Assembly: GCF_000495915.1 (NCBI RefSeq)
Contig: NZ_AOFQ01000017.1
Location: 1-64,000 of the forward strand
DNA: 64,000 bases
Direction of reading: 5' to 3'
Origin: Stutzerimonas chloritidismutans AW-1
GTDB lineage: Bacteria; Pseudomonadota; Gammaproteobacteria; Pseudomonadales; Pseudomonadaceae
Part shown: positions 1 to 7,871 of the stretch, in pieces
Position numbering within the stretch: the stretch's first letter is position 1
Layout: each line of letters begins with the position of its first letter
Notes under the pieces: model-generated
Told to the model about the DNA's origin: nothing
The model's input: the letters and a program-made list of their open reading frames with translations, nothing else
Database searches by the model: none
Made by a program: the position numbers and the translations under genes

Positions 1-310
1 GGTTTTCCCCCCCTGCCGTATCGGCGTTTTCCTGCGTCTTGATCTCGTACTCCGCGCGTACCTGCTTGTCGTACTTCTTGCGCGAGTGTTCGTGGAGTTT
101 CTTGTCGGAGTCGGTAGCGACGTAGTCGTCGTCTTCGCGCGCGAAGTTATGAAGCGTGGTGACGTTCCCGCCGTTGCGGTCGACGTCCTTGAACATGGCG
201 GTGGACAGGCCGAACGTGCCGATGACTTGGGAAAGTACCTGCTGCTGGCAGTCGTCGAACAGCTTCTGCAGGCGCTGCTCGCGCGTCATCGTGGTGAGCG
301 TAGGTTCCAT
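1..310 (-). CDS. Hypothetical protein, N-terminal part (cut by window edge)
   Basis: An open frame runs from an ATG at 308-310 on the minus strand off the left edge, giving about 103 residues without a stop. It begins MEPTLTTMTREQ and continues with a segment FKDVDRNGGNVTTLHN, then an acidic and lysine-rich stretch. The start lies about ten bases after the stop of the SMI1/KNR4 gene, so the two are probably co-transcribed with the WYL regulator. From memory, a GGNVTT-HN segment occurs near the N-terminus of large plasmid- and island-borne proteins that carry an HNH-type domain further on. That resemblance is weak evidence because the C-terminal part is outside the window. No function is assigned. 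Confidence 0.5.
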   Translation of the reverse strand, partial: MEPTLTTMTREQRLQKLFDDCQQQVLSQVIGTFGLSTAMFKDVDRNGGNVTTLHNFAREDDDYVATDSDKKLHEHSRKKYDKQVRAEYEIKTQENADTAGGEN

Positions 311-320
311 GGGAGTTATC

Positions 321-830
321 TCAGGCGGTCTTGCGCATGATGAAATTACCGAACCAGTCGGCGAAGGAGGGTGCGAGTAGCGTGCGCTGGGGCATGTCGT
401 GAAGTACCTCGATCACCTGCCCGTAATGGCCCTGATCGGCCGGAGCGAGGTCCAGGCACAGATAATCGCCGCCGCCGTCGGAGGCGAAGGGCAGCCATGC
501 CTTGTCCCACCAGGACGCTCTGATGCCGGTATCGGATTCGGGGGTACGCGCGGCGAAGTCACCACCTTCCAGCAGGGCCGTCCAGGCGGACCAGCTCAGC
601 GTGATCTGCCGGCTCGAGAGGAATTCGTAGTCGTCGAACAGCCAGCCGGCCTGCCCACGCTGGCCATCATGGACTTTCAGGCAGGCGGTGAAGTCAGCGG
701 GCAAGGGCTTGCCCAGCAGCTGTTCCAGAGCCGCTATGGCGGTGTCGTCAGCCGGAGGGTTGAGGTCTGCCTGGCGAGCCGGGTCATATGTGGCCAGCCA
801 GGCTTCCAGGTGTTGCCAGAGCTCGTTCAT
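321..830 (-). CDS. SMI1/KNR4 (SUKH) family protein
   Basis: 169 residues. The ATG at 828-830 overlaps the stop of the upstream WYL gene by four bases (ATGA), so translation is probably coupled. The SMI1/KNR4 fold is suggested by an N-terminal helix, the segment ALEQLLGKPLPADF at about 35-48, LKVHDGQ near 51-57, and the acidic strand GGGDYLCLDLAP at about 119-130, followed by a closing tryptophan-rich end. SUKH proteins commonly act as immunity or binding partners to toxins and nucleases; here the partner could be the product of the gene that runs off the left edge. No signal peptide is seen, so it is probably cytoplasmic. The substrate or partner is unknown. Confidence 0.75.
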   Translation of the reverse strand: MNELWQHLEAWLATYDPARQADLNPPADDTAIAALEQLLGKPLPADFTACLKVHDGQRGQAGWLFDDYEFLSSRQITLSWSAWTALLEGGDFAARTPESDTGIRASWWDKAWLPFASDGGGDYLCLDLAPADQGHYGQVIEVLHDMPQRTLLAPSFADWFGNFIMRKTA

Positions 831-1858
831 GGTGTTGCCTTGAGGGTCGGCGCCGTCGCTTCGTAGCGACGACGCATCAGTTCCAGTTTGGAGCGGATCT
901 GTGTTTGCCATACCGTCGGTTCGTGAACCTGGATGTTGTCGTTCAGCCCGAAGATCCACCAGAGCGTTTCCTGATCCTGCGGGACCCGAGCGCGCAGGCG
1001 CTGCCAGTCGCCCTCGGCAAGTGGTTCCAGGCTCTGGTCGGTGCTCAGCAGGGTTTCCTTGAGGAGCCAGGCGATCTGTGGTGACACGTCCGCTACCAGT
1101 TCCACATCGTCTATCAGGGGCGAGGCATTGAGGCCGTTTCGGATGTAATGGTCGACAACGAGGGGCTCGCTGCAATCGGCGGCGACCTCCAGGCATTCAG
1201 CCTGCTGAATGCGATGCATCGCGAACTGGCTAAGGTCGCCATAGCCGTCGACGGTGCCTATCAGGTAGCTGATGGAGTGACGGGAAACCAGGCCAGCGGG
1301 GTGCAGCAGCAGCTCCTTGCGCTCGGCCTTGCTCCGGCTGAGGTAGGAGACCCTGAGCCGCCGGCGCTCCAGCAGGGCGGTCGACACTTCTCGCCAGACA
1401 GCGGCATGCACCTGGGCGGGCAGCAGGGCCTTGTCGTTGGGATGGGCACGCACACGGCGCGCCCAGTGTGCGAGATCGTTCTGGCCGAGGTCTTCCAAGT
1501 AATTGCGTGCCTTGTTGAACTGCGGACCCAACAGATTGATGACCGACTGCGGCAGCAAGCTCTTCAGATGACTTTCGGCCAGGACGAGCGCGAGTGCCGT
1601 CGACGGCTCCATGTCTCTGAGGTCGAGCGGGGTGTCCTTGGTGTGACTCCAGCGATAACGGCCACTACTTTCATCACTGATCAGCGAGAAGGGGATGGAG
1701 AGTCGATTCAGGTCCCGCTGGACGGTGCGCAGATCCACCGAGAATCCACGCTCGTGCAGTTTTTCCAGCAGCGTGGGAGAGGAAACATATCTTGGGTATT
1801 CGGGAATCAGGCGCAACAAAGTGAACAACCTGAGTAGCGTATCCTCCGCTTCGGACAT
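827..1858 (-). CDS. WYL-domain transcriptional regulator
   Basis: 343 residues. An N-terminal helix-turn-helix (LRTVQRDLNRLS, about residues 43-54) is followed by a central WYL-type domain (residues about 155-225, with RRLRVSYLSRSKAERK, LHPAGLVSR and YLIGTVDGYGDLSQFAMHRI) and a C-terminal WCX-like segment ending near LELMRRRYEA. This is the YafY/DeoR-like architecture in which the WYL domain senses a ligand, often nucleic acid, and regulates accessory or defence genes. It is first in a unit with the SMI1/KNR4 gene, which overlaps it, and the edge-truncated gene. It probably controls this small operon. The start is the only ATG with an upstream purine-rich site (AAGG). Confidence 0.85.
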   Translation of the reverse strand: MSEAEDTLLRLFTLLRLIPEYPRYVSSPTLLEKLHERGFSVDLRTVQRDLNRLSIPFSLISDESSGRYRWSHTKDTPLDLRDMEPSTALALVLAESHLKSLLPQSVINLLGPQFNKARNYLEDLGQNDLAHWARRVRAHPNDKALLPAQVHAAVWREVSTALLERRRLRVSYLSRSKAERKELLLHPAGLVSRHSISYLIGTVDGYGDLSQFAMHRIQQAECLEVAADCSEPLVVDHYIRNGLNASPLIDDVELVADVSPQIAWLLKETLLSTDQSLEPLAEGDWQRLRARVPQDQETLWWIFGLNDNIQVHEPTVWQTQIRSKLELMRRRYEATAPTLKATP

Positions 1859-1985
1859 GGGTTACTACCTTACATATTTCCTGTAACTGCCAGATACGTG
1901 ACGCCACGAATATAGCCAGCTTATCCTGCTTGATGGCTACTCGCCATGATTCGTTTCAGCCGATGGTTTCCGCATTCCGCTGGCT

Positions 1986-2096
1986 TCATCTGGCGGACCA
2001 CTTGTCCTTCTCCTTGAGCTGACGAAATTCGTCATGAAACGCATAGGCTTTGCGGAGAACTACAACGAGACCGATCATGGCATGAATGTTTTTCAT
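1986..2096 (-). CDS. Small ORF (36 aa), hypothetical
   Basis: A 36-residue frame beginning MKNIHAMIGLVVVLRKAYAF and ending in a charged tail (LKEKDKWSAR). It is preceded by a convincing AGAGGA ribosome binding site seven bases upstream of the ATG. A short hydrophobic segment at residues 6-14 followed by a polar, Lys/Glu-rich C-terminus would fit a small membrane-associated peptide. No family is recognised. It is isolated between the WYL unit and the typA relic, and the 215 bases upstream of it (2097-2311) hold only a small inverted repeat (CCGTCA/TGACGG near 2170). Confidence 0.45.
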   Translation of the reverse strand: MKNIHAMIGLVVVLRKAYAFHDEFRQLKEKDKWSAR

Positions 2097-2311
2097 GCTG
2101 GATTCCTCTGCTGGGTTTATGGCTGGTTGCGAGCCGAGCGGGTATTGGCAAGTGACAGCTGGCGCGTAGCCGTCATCTCTGACGGCGGGAGCCGGAATCA
2201 AGCATGGCGCAGCCGCACGACAGTTCATGTCGTGTTCGCGGGTTCCGTTGTTTGTCGGGCGGGGCGATGGGCTTAACGCGTCGGCGACGTGTGGCGAATA
2301 TTGCGATCATT

Positions 2312-2636
2312 CAGGCCCGTTTCGTGACCCAGAAGGCTTTCAAGCCCGGCTTGGTTCGATCGTCGTGGTGAACAAAATCTACCGTCTGGGCGCGCGACCT
2401 GACTGGGCCATATGCCAGATCTTCGACCTGTTCGACAACCTCGTCGCCACCGACGAGCCTCGACTTCCCGATCGTCTACGCCAGCCTCCGAACGGCATCG
2501 CCGGCATGGATCACGACAACATGGATGCTCATTGCTGACGACGAGGCTGGTTGAAGTGACGCCGAAGTCGATCCGCCTGCGCAAGAAGTACCTCAACGAG
2601 AACGACCGCAAGCGCTTCGAGCGTAGCAAGGTCTGA
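2312..2636 (+). pseudogene. typA: Decayed fragment of typA (BipA GTPase)
   Basis: Three blocks in three reading frames match the translational GTPase TypA/BipA. Near 2315-2353 RFVTQKAFKPGL is readable; from 2359 VVVNKIYRLGARPDW and FDLFDNL; around 2454 LDFPIVYAS appears in yet another frame; then NGIAGMDHDNM. After an internal deletion of several hundred codons the extreme C-terminus follows (LVEVTPKSIRLRKKYLNEND, ending FERSKV and a stop at 2636). The intact protein has VNKIDRPGARPDW, so the invariant NKID motif is mutated to NKIY. It is a non-functional relic with multiple indels, presumably a partial duplicate, with an intact typA expected elsewhere in the genome. Confidence 0.85.
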
Positions 2637-2655
2637 CACCGTTGCGAGACCACAG

Positions 2656-2679
2656 AAAGGCGCCTTCGGGCGCCTTTTT
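2656..2679 (+). terminator. Rho-independent terminator after the typA relic
   Basis: A perfect 9-bp stem (AAAGGCGCC / GGCGCCTTT) with a TTCG tetraloop is followed directly by a T-run. It sits 20 bases after the typA-relic stop and was probably carried along with it from the parental gene. Confidence 0.85.
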
Positions 2680-2864
2680 GCTGTCTGGCGATTGCCGGGC
2701 CCGGTGCTCCGGTGTGGTGATCGGGACAGTTGTCACACTGGCCGGTGGGCGATTTCAGAAAAATTGTACAAGACCTCTGCAAGCAGTGTATTTGAGCCTG
2801 CGATATTTCACTGCGAACACTGGAGCGCTCTTATTCCGCCGCTTTCGGCCGGCAGTTCGTCGAT

Positions 2865-2912
2865 AAAACTTGTACAAGTAATGTCATGGTGACATTATGT
2901 TGTACAAGTTTT
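2865..2912 (+). promoter_or_regulatory. 48-bp dyad with TTGTACAA palindromes upstream of the chemoreceptor
   Basis: Outer arms of 13 bp (AAAACTTGTACAA at 2865-2877 and its exact inverse at 2900-2912) flank an inner palindrome TAATGTCA/TGACATTA (2879-2886 and 2890-2897). The core TTGTACAA is itself palindromic and occurs a third time at 2764-2771. The centres of the two inner-copy sites are 30 bp apart, about three helical turns, as expected for cooperative binding of a dimeric repressor or activator. The dyad lies 78 bp before the MCP start, so it is a likely operator for that gene. TTGTACAA-like half-sites are seen for some GntR-family regulators, but the cognate protein is not identified here. 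Confidence 0.6.
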
Positions 2913-2989
2913 GCCCCGCTCTGAGTATCGCTCGGAGCATCAACGACTGACTGAATGGCTGCCTCGCAGTCTGGCTAGAGGAGTGTTCG

Positions 2990-4627
2990 ATGAACAAGCA
3001 GATGTCGGTATCCATGCGCCTGGGCCTGGGGTTTCTGGTGATCCTGGCGCTTATGGTGGCGGTTGCCGTGGTCAGTGCGCTCAAAGTCGACGTCATCGAC
3101 CGCAGCATGAGCCAGATCAGCTCGCAGGCCGGCCTGAAGCAACGCTATGCGATCAACTTCCGCGGCAGCGTGCACGATCGTGCGATTGCCGTGCGGGACG
3201 CCGTCAGTGCGGCCGATCCGGCGTTCGCCCGTGAGCAGGTGGCGGAGATCGAGCGGCTGGCGCAGCTGTACACCGATTCGGCGCAGCCGATGAAGGCGAT
3301 GCTTGCGCAGCCCTCCGCCGATGCCGTGGAAAAGCAGCTGATGCTGCAGATCGAGACCATCGAGGCGAAGACCAACGCGCTGACCCAGCAGGTGGTCGAA
3401 CTGCGCTTCAGCGAGGGCTCGGGGCGCGCCTACGAATTCCTCCTGGAAAACGTCGCCGGGGCCTATAGCGAGTGGCTGCGGCTGATCAATGCGTTCATCG
3501 ATCACCAGGAAGCGAGCATCAATCAGGACGTGACCGTGGTCCGCGAAACCGCCAGCGGCTTCCTCGCGCTCATCGTCGCGGTGACCGGTGTGGCGGTTCT
3601 GCTGGGTGTGGCCATCGCCGTGGTGATCATTCGCAAGCTGCGTTCGACCCTCGGTGCCGAGCCCGACGAGGTGGCGCGCGTGATCGGCAACCTGGCCAAT
3701 GGCGATCTGGGTCAGCTGATCGTCACGCCATACCCAGACAGCGTCATGGGTGCGACGGCGAAGATGGCCAGCCGGCTGACCTCGATCATCGCCGAGGTGC
3801 GCGCGGCCGCCGATGGCGTCGGCGTCGCCTCGGGTGAATTGCGTACCTCATCGGCGAACAGCAATCAGCAGATCCAGCACCAGTCGGCCGAGGCTGAGCA
3901 GGTCGCCACGGCGATCAACCAGATGGCCACGACGGTGAACGAGGTGGCGAGCTTCGCCGCCCGTGCCGCGGCTGCGGCGAAGAGCGCCGACGAGCAGGTC
4001 GAGACCGGTACGCGGATCGTCGGCGAGACGGCCATCTCCATCCATAACCTGGCCAAGGTGCTGGAGAGCGCGACCGAAACCGTCAACCAGGTCTCGGCGC
4101 AAAGCGGCGACATCGAGAAGATCCTGCAGGTCATCACCGCTATCGCCGAGCAGACCAACCTGCTCGCGCTCAACGCCGCCATCGAGGCGGCCCGTGCCGG
4201 CGAGCATGGCCGTGGTTTCGCGGTGGTAGCCGACGAGGTGCGCTCGCTGGCCAATCGCACGCAGCTGTCGTCCAGCGAGATCAGCGAGATGATCGCCTCG
4301 CTGCAGGCCGGCGCTGGCAGGGCGGTGGAGGTAATGCAGTCGAGCAAGCTGCTGGCTCAGCAGACCGTCGAGCAGACGCTGCAGGCGGAAAATGCGCTGA
4401 CCAAGATTCGTCAGGAAGTGGGCTCGATCAACGAGATGAACGCGCAGATCGCGACGGCTTCCGAGGAGCAGAGCGCGGTGGCGGAAGAGGTCAACCAGAG
4501 CGTCACGCGCATCCACGACTCGACTGTCGCCAGTTCCGCTGCATCGAATCAGGTGGCGTCCTCCAGCCAGGACCTGACCATGCTGGCCGAGGAGCTGAAT
4601 CGGCGGGTCAACTACTTCCGCGGTTGA
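2990..4627 (+). CDS. Methyl-accepting chemotaxis protein
   Basis: 545 residues with a good AGAGGAG ribosome site. Membrane segments lie at about residues 10-31 and 191-214, flanking a periplasmic helical sensor domain of roughly 160 residues (four-helix-bundle type, with IDRSM and [21 protein letters not shown]). A HAMP-like linker (about 215-270) leads to the cytoplasmic methyl-accepting coiled coil with the conserved hairpin tip at about 385-420 ([20 protein letters not shown]). It transmits ligand occupancy to CheA/CheW. The ligand is unknown, but the next gene is a 2-hydroxycarboxylate transporter, so a C4/C6 organic acid is a reasonable guess. It is monocistronic, with a dyad operator upstream and a strong terminator downstream. 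No C-terminal CheR-binding pentapeptide is seen. Confidence 0.95.
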   Translation: MNKQMSVSMRLGLGFLVILALMVAVAVVSALKVDVIDRSMSQISSQAGLKQRYAINFRGSVHDRAIAVRDAVSAADPAFAREQVAEIERLAQLYTDSAQPMKAMLAQPSADAVEKQLMLQIETIEAKTNALTQQVVELRFSEGSGRAYEFLLENVAGAYSEWLRLINAFIDHQEASINQDVTVVRETASGFLALIVAVTGVAVLLGVAIAVVIIRKLRSTLGAEPDEVARVIGNLANGDLGQLIVTPYPDSVMGATAKMASRLTSIIAEVRAAADGVGVASGELRTSSANSNQQIQHQSAEAEQVATAINQMATTVNEVASFAARAAAAAKSADEQVETGTRIVGETAISIHNLAKVLESATETVNQVSAQSGDIEKILQVITAIAEQTNLLALNAAIEAARAGEHGRGFAVVADEVRSLANRTQLSSSEISEMIASLQAGAGRAVEVMQSSKLLAQQTVEQTLQAENALTKIRQEVGSINEMNAQIATASEEQSAVAEEVNQSVTRIHDSTVASSAASNQVASSSQDLTMLAEELNRRVNYFRG

Positions 4628-4646
4628 CGCAGCCCGTTCGCCGAAC

Positions 4647-4680
4647 AAAAAAAGCCCCGACCGCAAGGCCGGGGCTTTTT
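4647..4680. terminator. Bidirectional terminator between MCP and 2HCT transporter
   Basis: A GC-rich hairpin (AGCCCCGACC / GGCCGGGGCT, loop GCAA) is flanked by A-run and T-run on opposite sides, so it can stop both convergent transcripts: the chemoreceptor gene ending at 4627 and the transporter gene ending at 4701. Confidence 0.9.
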
Positions 4681-4700
4681 CATTCCAGGATCACCGTCGC

Positions 4701-6014
4701 TCAGGTAAAGAACAGCGGCACCACCACGCTGGAGATCAGCAGGATCAGCGCGCCGCCCAGGCGCGAGGATATCTGTGCGAAGGGCATCAGCGACATGCGA
4801 CGCGCGGCGGACAATACCGCGACATCACCGGTGCCGCCCATGTTGGCCATGCACAGCCCGGCGGTGATCGCCGATTCGATCGGGTAGAAGCCCACCAGTT
4901 TGCCTACCAGGCCCGCGCCGAATGCCGCACCGGCGACCACGGCGAAAACGATCAGCACATAGGTCAGCGAGATGGCGTCGATCACCTGACCGAGGTCGGT
5001 GAAGGCCACGCCGATGCCGAACAGCAGGGCGAAGGTCCAGTTGCGCGCGACGAAGCGGAACCACTGGGAGGCGGCGTCGTTGATCGACTCGGGCACCAGA
5101 TTGGTCACCTTGAGCAGCGCCACCAGCACGATCATCAGGGCGTAGGGATGCAGCGGCACGAACTCGCCGAGAATCTGCCCAGCGACGAAGAAGCTCAGCG
5201 CCGCGACCAGACCGACGCCCAGCGCCGGCAGGGTGATAGCCCCTTCCTTCTCGTTGACGTCCACGCCGGGCATCATCTGGCCGTTGCCGGTCAGCGATGG
5301 ATAGCGGTTGCCGAGGCCATTGAGCAGCCCGGCGATGATGATCGCGAAGACGTTGTCCAGCGCCAGGGCCGGCACCAGGATCGAGATGTAGTAGCTGGCC
5401 GGCTGGCCGAGCAGCTGCTCGTAGATCTGGCTCATCGGTACCGCGCCGGCGCCCATGCCGCCGCCCATGATGGGCATGGCGATGACCACCACCGCATCCT
5501 GCGGCGAGAAACCCAGCAGCGCGCCCACGGCCATGGCGAACAGCGCGGCGAACAGCACCGAGCAGAGCAGCGGCAACGCGTAGCGCGAGCCGACCTTGAC
5601 CAGCACCTTGGCGTCCATGCCGAGGATGCTGCCAGTGATCAGCGCGGCGATATAGAAGTCGAGAAAGCCGCCGCCCTTCATGAAGCTGGCGACGTCATCG
5701 GCCACGGCTGCCGGCAGCCAGCCGAAATAGACCATCGCCGCGGCGCCGAACAGCGCCAGGATCGCGCCGCCGCCGAGGTAGGTCTTGATGATCGGTAGTC
5801 GGTCACCGGCGAAGCCAAGCAGCTCGCCGAGCAGCATCATCACCAGCAGCGCGCCGATCATGCCGCTGGGCAGCGTGTCGGTAGCGATGGCGGCGGCCAT
5901 GACGAGCAAGGCGATGGCGAACAGAGGCAACGGCAGGTTGAAGATGCGTTGGGACAGCAGGGGAATGTTCGGGCTGCCTTCAGGCACGGCAGCGCTCAGC
6001 GTGGTCCGATTCAT
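4701..6014 (-). CDS. 2-hydroxycarboxylate transporter (CitS/MaeN-type Na+ symporter)
   Basis: 437 residues, about 11 hydrophobic segments. The two family-defining re-entrant motifs are visible: IMGGGMGAGAVPMS in the first half and MANMGGTGD in the second half, as in the 2HCT family (citrate, malate, lactate sodium symporters). The start has an AAGGAG site eight bases upstream. The gene is divergent from a CitA/CitB-like two-component system starting at 6258, the usual arrangement for substrate-induced di- and tricarboxylate uptake. Substrate choice between citrate and malate cannot be made from the sequence. It is in the inner membrane. Confidence 0.9.
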   Translation of the reverse strand: MNRTTLSAAVPEGSPNIPLLSQRIFNLPLPLFAIALLVMAAAIATDTLPSGMIGALLVMMLLGELLGFAGDRLPIIKTYLGGGAILALFGAAAMVYFGWLPAAVADDVASFMKGGGFLDFYIAALITGSILGMDAKVLVKVGSRYALPLLCSVLFAALFAMAVGALLGFSPQDAVVVIAMPIMGGGMGAGAVPMSQIYEQLLGQPASYYISILVPALALDNVFAIIIAGLLNGLGNRYPSLTGNGQMMPGVDVNEKEGAITLPALGVGLVAALSFFVAGQILGEFVPLHPYALMIVLVALLKVTNLVPESINDAASQWFRFVARNWTFALLFGIGVAFTDLGQVIDAISLTYVLIVFAVVAGAAFGAGLVGKLVGFYPIESAITAGLCMANMGGTGDVAVLSAARRMSLMPFAQISSRLGGALILLISSVVVPLFFT

Positions 6015-6257
6015 TGTTGTACTCCTTCGAACGTGGCGGCCAGGCGGCGCACGTACGGGTGATGTTTGCGAATGCGCGGTCGGACAACCACGCCGGGGCT
6101 ACCTTAAGCAGAGATGCTTCGCGGCCAATGTTTGGCGAAGTTAAAAAACCATTACGAAACTAAAAAAAGTGGAGCCGAGCTTGACCCTGGAGCACAGGGC
6201 TGGCTCGATCCGGCCCTCTAGCGCGACGCGTCGAGCGTCCGCTCATGCACTGGAGTG
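6015..6257. promoter_or_regulatory. Divergent promoter region between transporter and sensor kinase
   Basis: A 243-bp gap between two divergent starts. It contains an A/T-rich stretch around 6138-6172 (with TTAAAAAACC and CTAAAAAAAG), standing out from the GC-rich surroundings, and an imperfect inverted repeat CTTCGC/GCGAAG around 6118-6140. CitB/DcuR-type regulators bind A/T-rich sites, so this is the likely target of the response regulator at 7868. No exact operator is assigned. Confidence 0.4.
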
Positions 6258-7871
6258 ATGGCTGTGCGCTTGCGCCTGAATACGCTGATCTCGCTGCTGG
6301 TCGCCGTCATGGTGGTGCTGGCGCTGGCGCTCGCCCTCTGGCTGTTCAACGTGCAGCTGCAGGACACCCTCGAAGAGGGGCAGGCTTCGCGGGTGACCAA
6401 CCTGGCGCAGAGCGTGGCCGCACGCGCCGACGTGCAGCGAGCGCTGGCCAGCCCGGATGTCGACTTCAGTCCCGGTAATCCGCTGCAACGGGACATCGAT
6501 GGCCTGCGCCAGCGCCTGGGCGTGGACTTCATCGTGGTGATGAACCCGCGCGCCCTGCGCCTGACGCACCCGGAGCCGGCCCGCGTCGGCCAGGCCTTTC
6601 GTGGTGACGACGAAGGTCCGGCGCTGGCCGGCGAGACCTATGCCTCGCGTGCCGATGGCAGCCTGGGGCGCAGTATTCGCGGCTTTGCGCCGGTGCTGAA
6701 CGACGAGGGAGCGGTGCTCGGTGCCGTCTCGGTGGGGGTCACCCTGGCTTCGCTCGGCGAACTGCTCAAGGCTCATCAGCGCGGCGTGGTGCTCGGTGTA
6801 CTGGCGCTGATGCTGGTCACCGCCCTCGGTGCGCACCTGCTGGCACGCTATATCAAGCGCGTGCTGCTGGGGCTGGAACCCTACGAGATCACTTGGCTGG
6901 TGGAGGAGCGTCAGGCGATGCTGGCCTCGGTGCGCGAAGGGGTGCTGGCGGTCGACGACCAGGCGCGCATTACCCTGGTCAATCCCGCCGCCGAGCGCCT
7001 GCTGGCCAGCACGGGCCTCGGCAAACCACCGTTGGGCCAGCCGATCGCCGAGTACCTGCCCAACAGTGGCCTGCCCGAGGTGCTGGCCAGCGCAACCGAG
7101 CAGCGGGACCGTGAATTCAGCCTCAACGGTCGGGCGATCCTCGCCAATCGTGCGCCGATCCGTCATCAGGGCCGGGTGATCGGTGCCATCGCGACCTTCC
7201 GCGACAAGAGCGAAGTCAACGCGCTGGCCGAGCAGCTGACCGGTGTCAGCCGCTATGCCGAAGCGCTGCGGGCGGCGACCCACGAATTCAAGAACAAGCT
7301 GCACGTGCTGCTCGGGCTGGCACAGATGGGTGATCTGGATGCCCTGCGCGCCTATCTGCGCGACCTCGCCGATCACCAGCTGGCGCCGGCGACGTCCCTG
7401 GTCGAGGGGATCGGTGAGCCGGTGCTGGCGGGCTTTCTGCTCGGCAAGCAGAGCGAGGCCCGCGAGCGCGGCATCCTCTTTCAGGTGGATGTCGAGCACC
7501 CGGTGCCTGCCGCCGCGCCCGAGCAGATCCATGGCCTGGTGACCATCCTCGGCAACCTGCTGGAAAACGCCTTCGAAGCGGTGGCCGAAGAGGACGAGCG
7601 ACGGGTCAACCTGACGCTGGACTACGACGAAGCGCTGCTCTCGCTGCACGTGCAGGACAGCGGTGGCGGAATCGAAGCCGCAGTGCGCGAGCAGATCTTC
7701 CAGCGCGGCGTATCCACCAAGGGCGAGCGACGTGGCATCGGCCTGGCCGCGGTGCAGGAGCAGGTCGAGGCCTGGGGCGGTAGCCTGGCGGTGTATTCCG
7801 AGGCCGGTCGTGGCAGCCTGTTCGAGGTTGAATTGCCCTATCGGAGCGCCGCGGGAGACGTCGAATCATGA
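6258..7871 (+). CDS. CitA/DcuS-family sensor histidine kinase
   Basis: 537 residues from the ATG at 6258; a GTG at 6255 is possible. TM1 lies at about 11-30, then a periplasmic PAS/Cache-like sensor domain (residues 33-170), TM2 at about 176-197, a cytoplasmic PAS domain (about 215-315), and a DcuS-type dimerisation segment with phospho-acceptor His342 in THEFKNKLH. The ATPase domain follows, with the N-box NLLENAFEA (433-441) and the G-box GIGLAAV. The family senses citrate, malate, fumarate or related acids outside the cell. The stop overlaps the response regulator start by four bases (ATGA). Its signal is probably the substrate of the divergent 2HCT transporter. Confidence 0.92.
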   Translation: MAVRLRLNTLISLLVAVMVVLALALALWLFNVQLQDTLEEGQASRVTNLAQSVAARADVQRALASPDVDFSPGNPLQRDIDGLRQRLGVDFIVVMNPRALRLTHPEPARVGQAFRGDDEGPALAGETYASRADGSLGRSIRGFAPVLNDEGAVLGAVSVGVTLASLGELLKAHQRGVVLGVLALMLVTALGAHLLARYIKRVLLGLEPYEITWLVEERQAMLASVREGVLAVDDQARITLVNPAAERLLASTGLGKPPLGQPIAEYLPNSGLPEVLASATEQRDREFSLNGRAILANRAPIRHQGRVIGAIATFRDKSEVNALAEQLTGVSRYAEALRAATHEFKNKLHVLLGLAQMGDLDALRAYLRDLADHQLAPATSLVEGIGEPVLAGFLLGKQSEARERGILFQVDVEHPVPAAAPEQIHGLVTILGNLLENAFEAVAEEDERRVNLTLDYDEALLSLHVQDSGGGIEAAVREQIFQRGVSTKGERRGIGLAAVQEQVEAWGGSLAVYSEAGRGSLFEVELPYRSAAGDVES

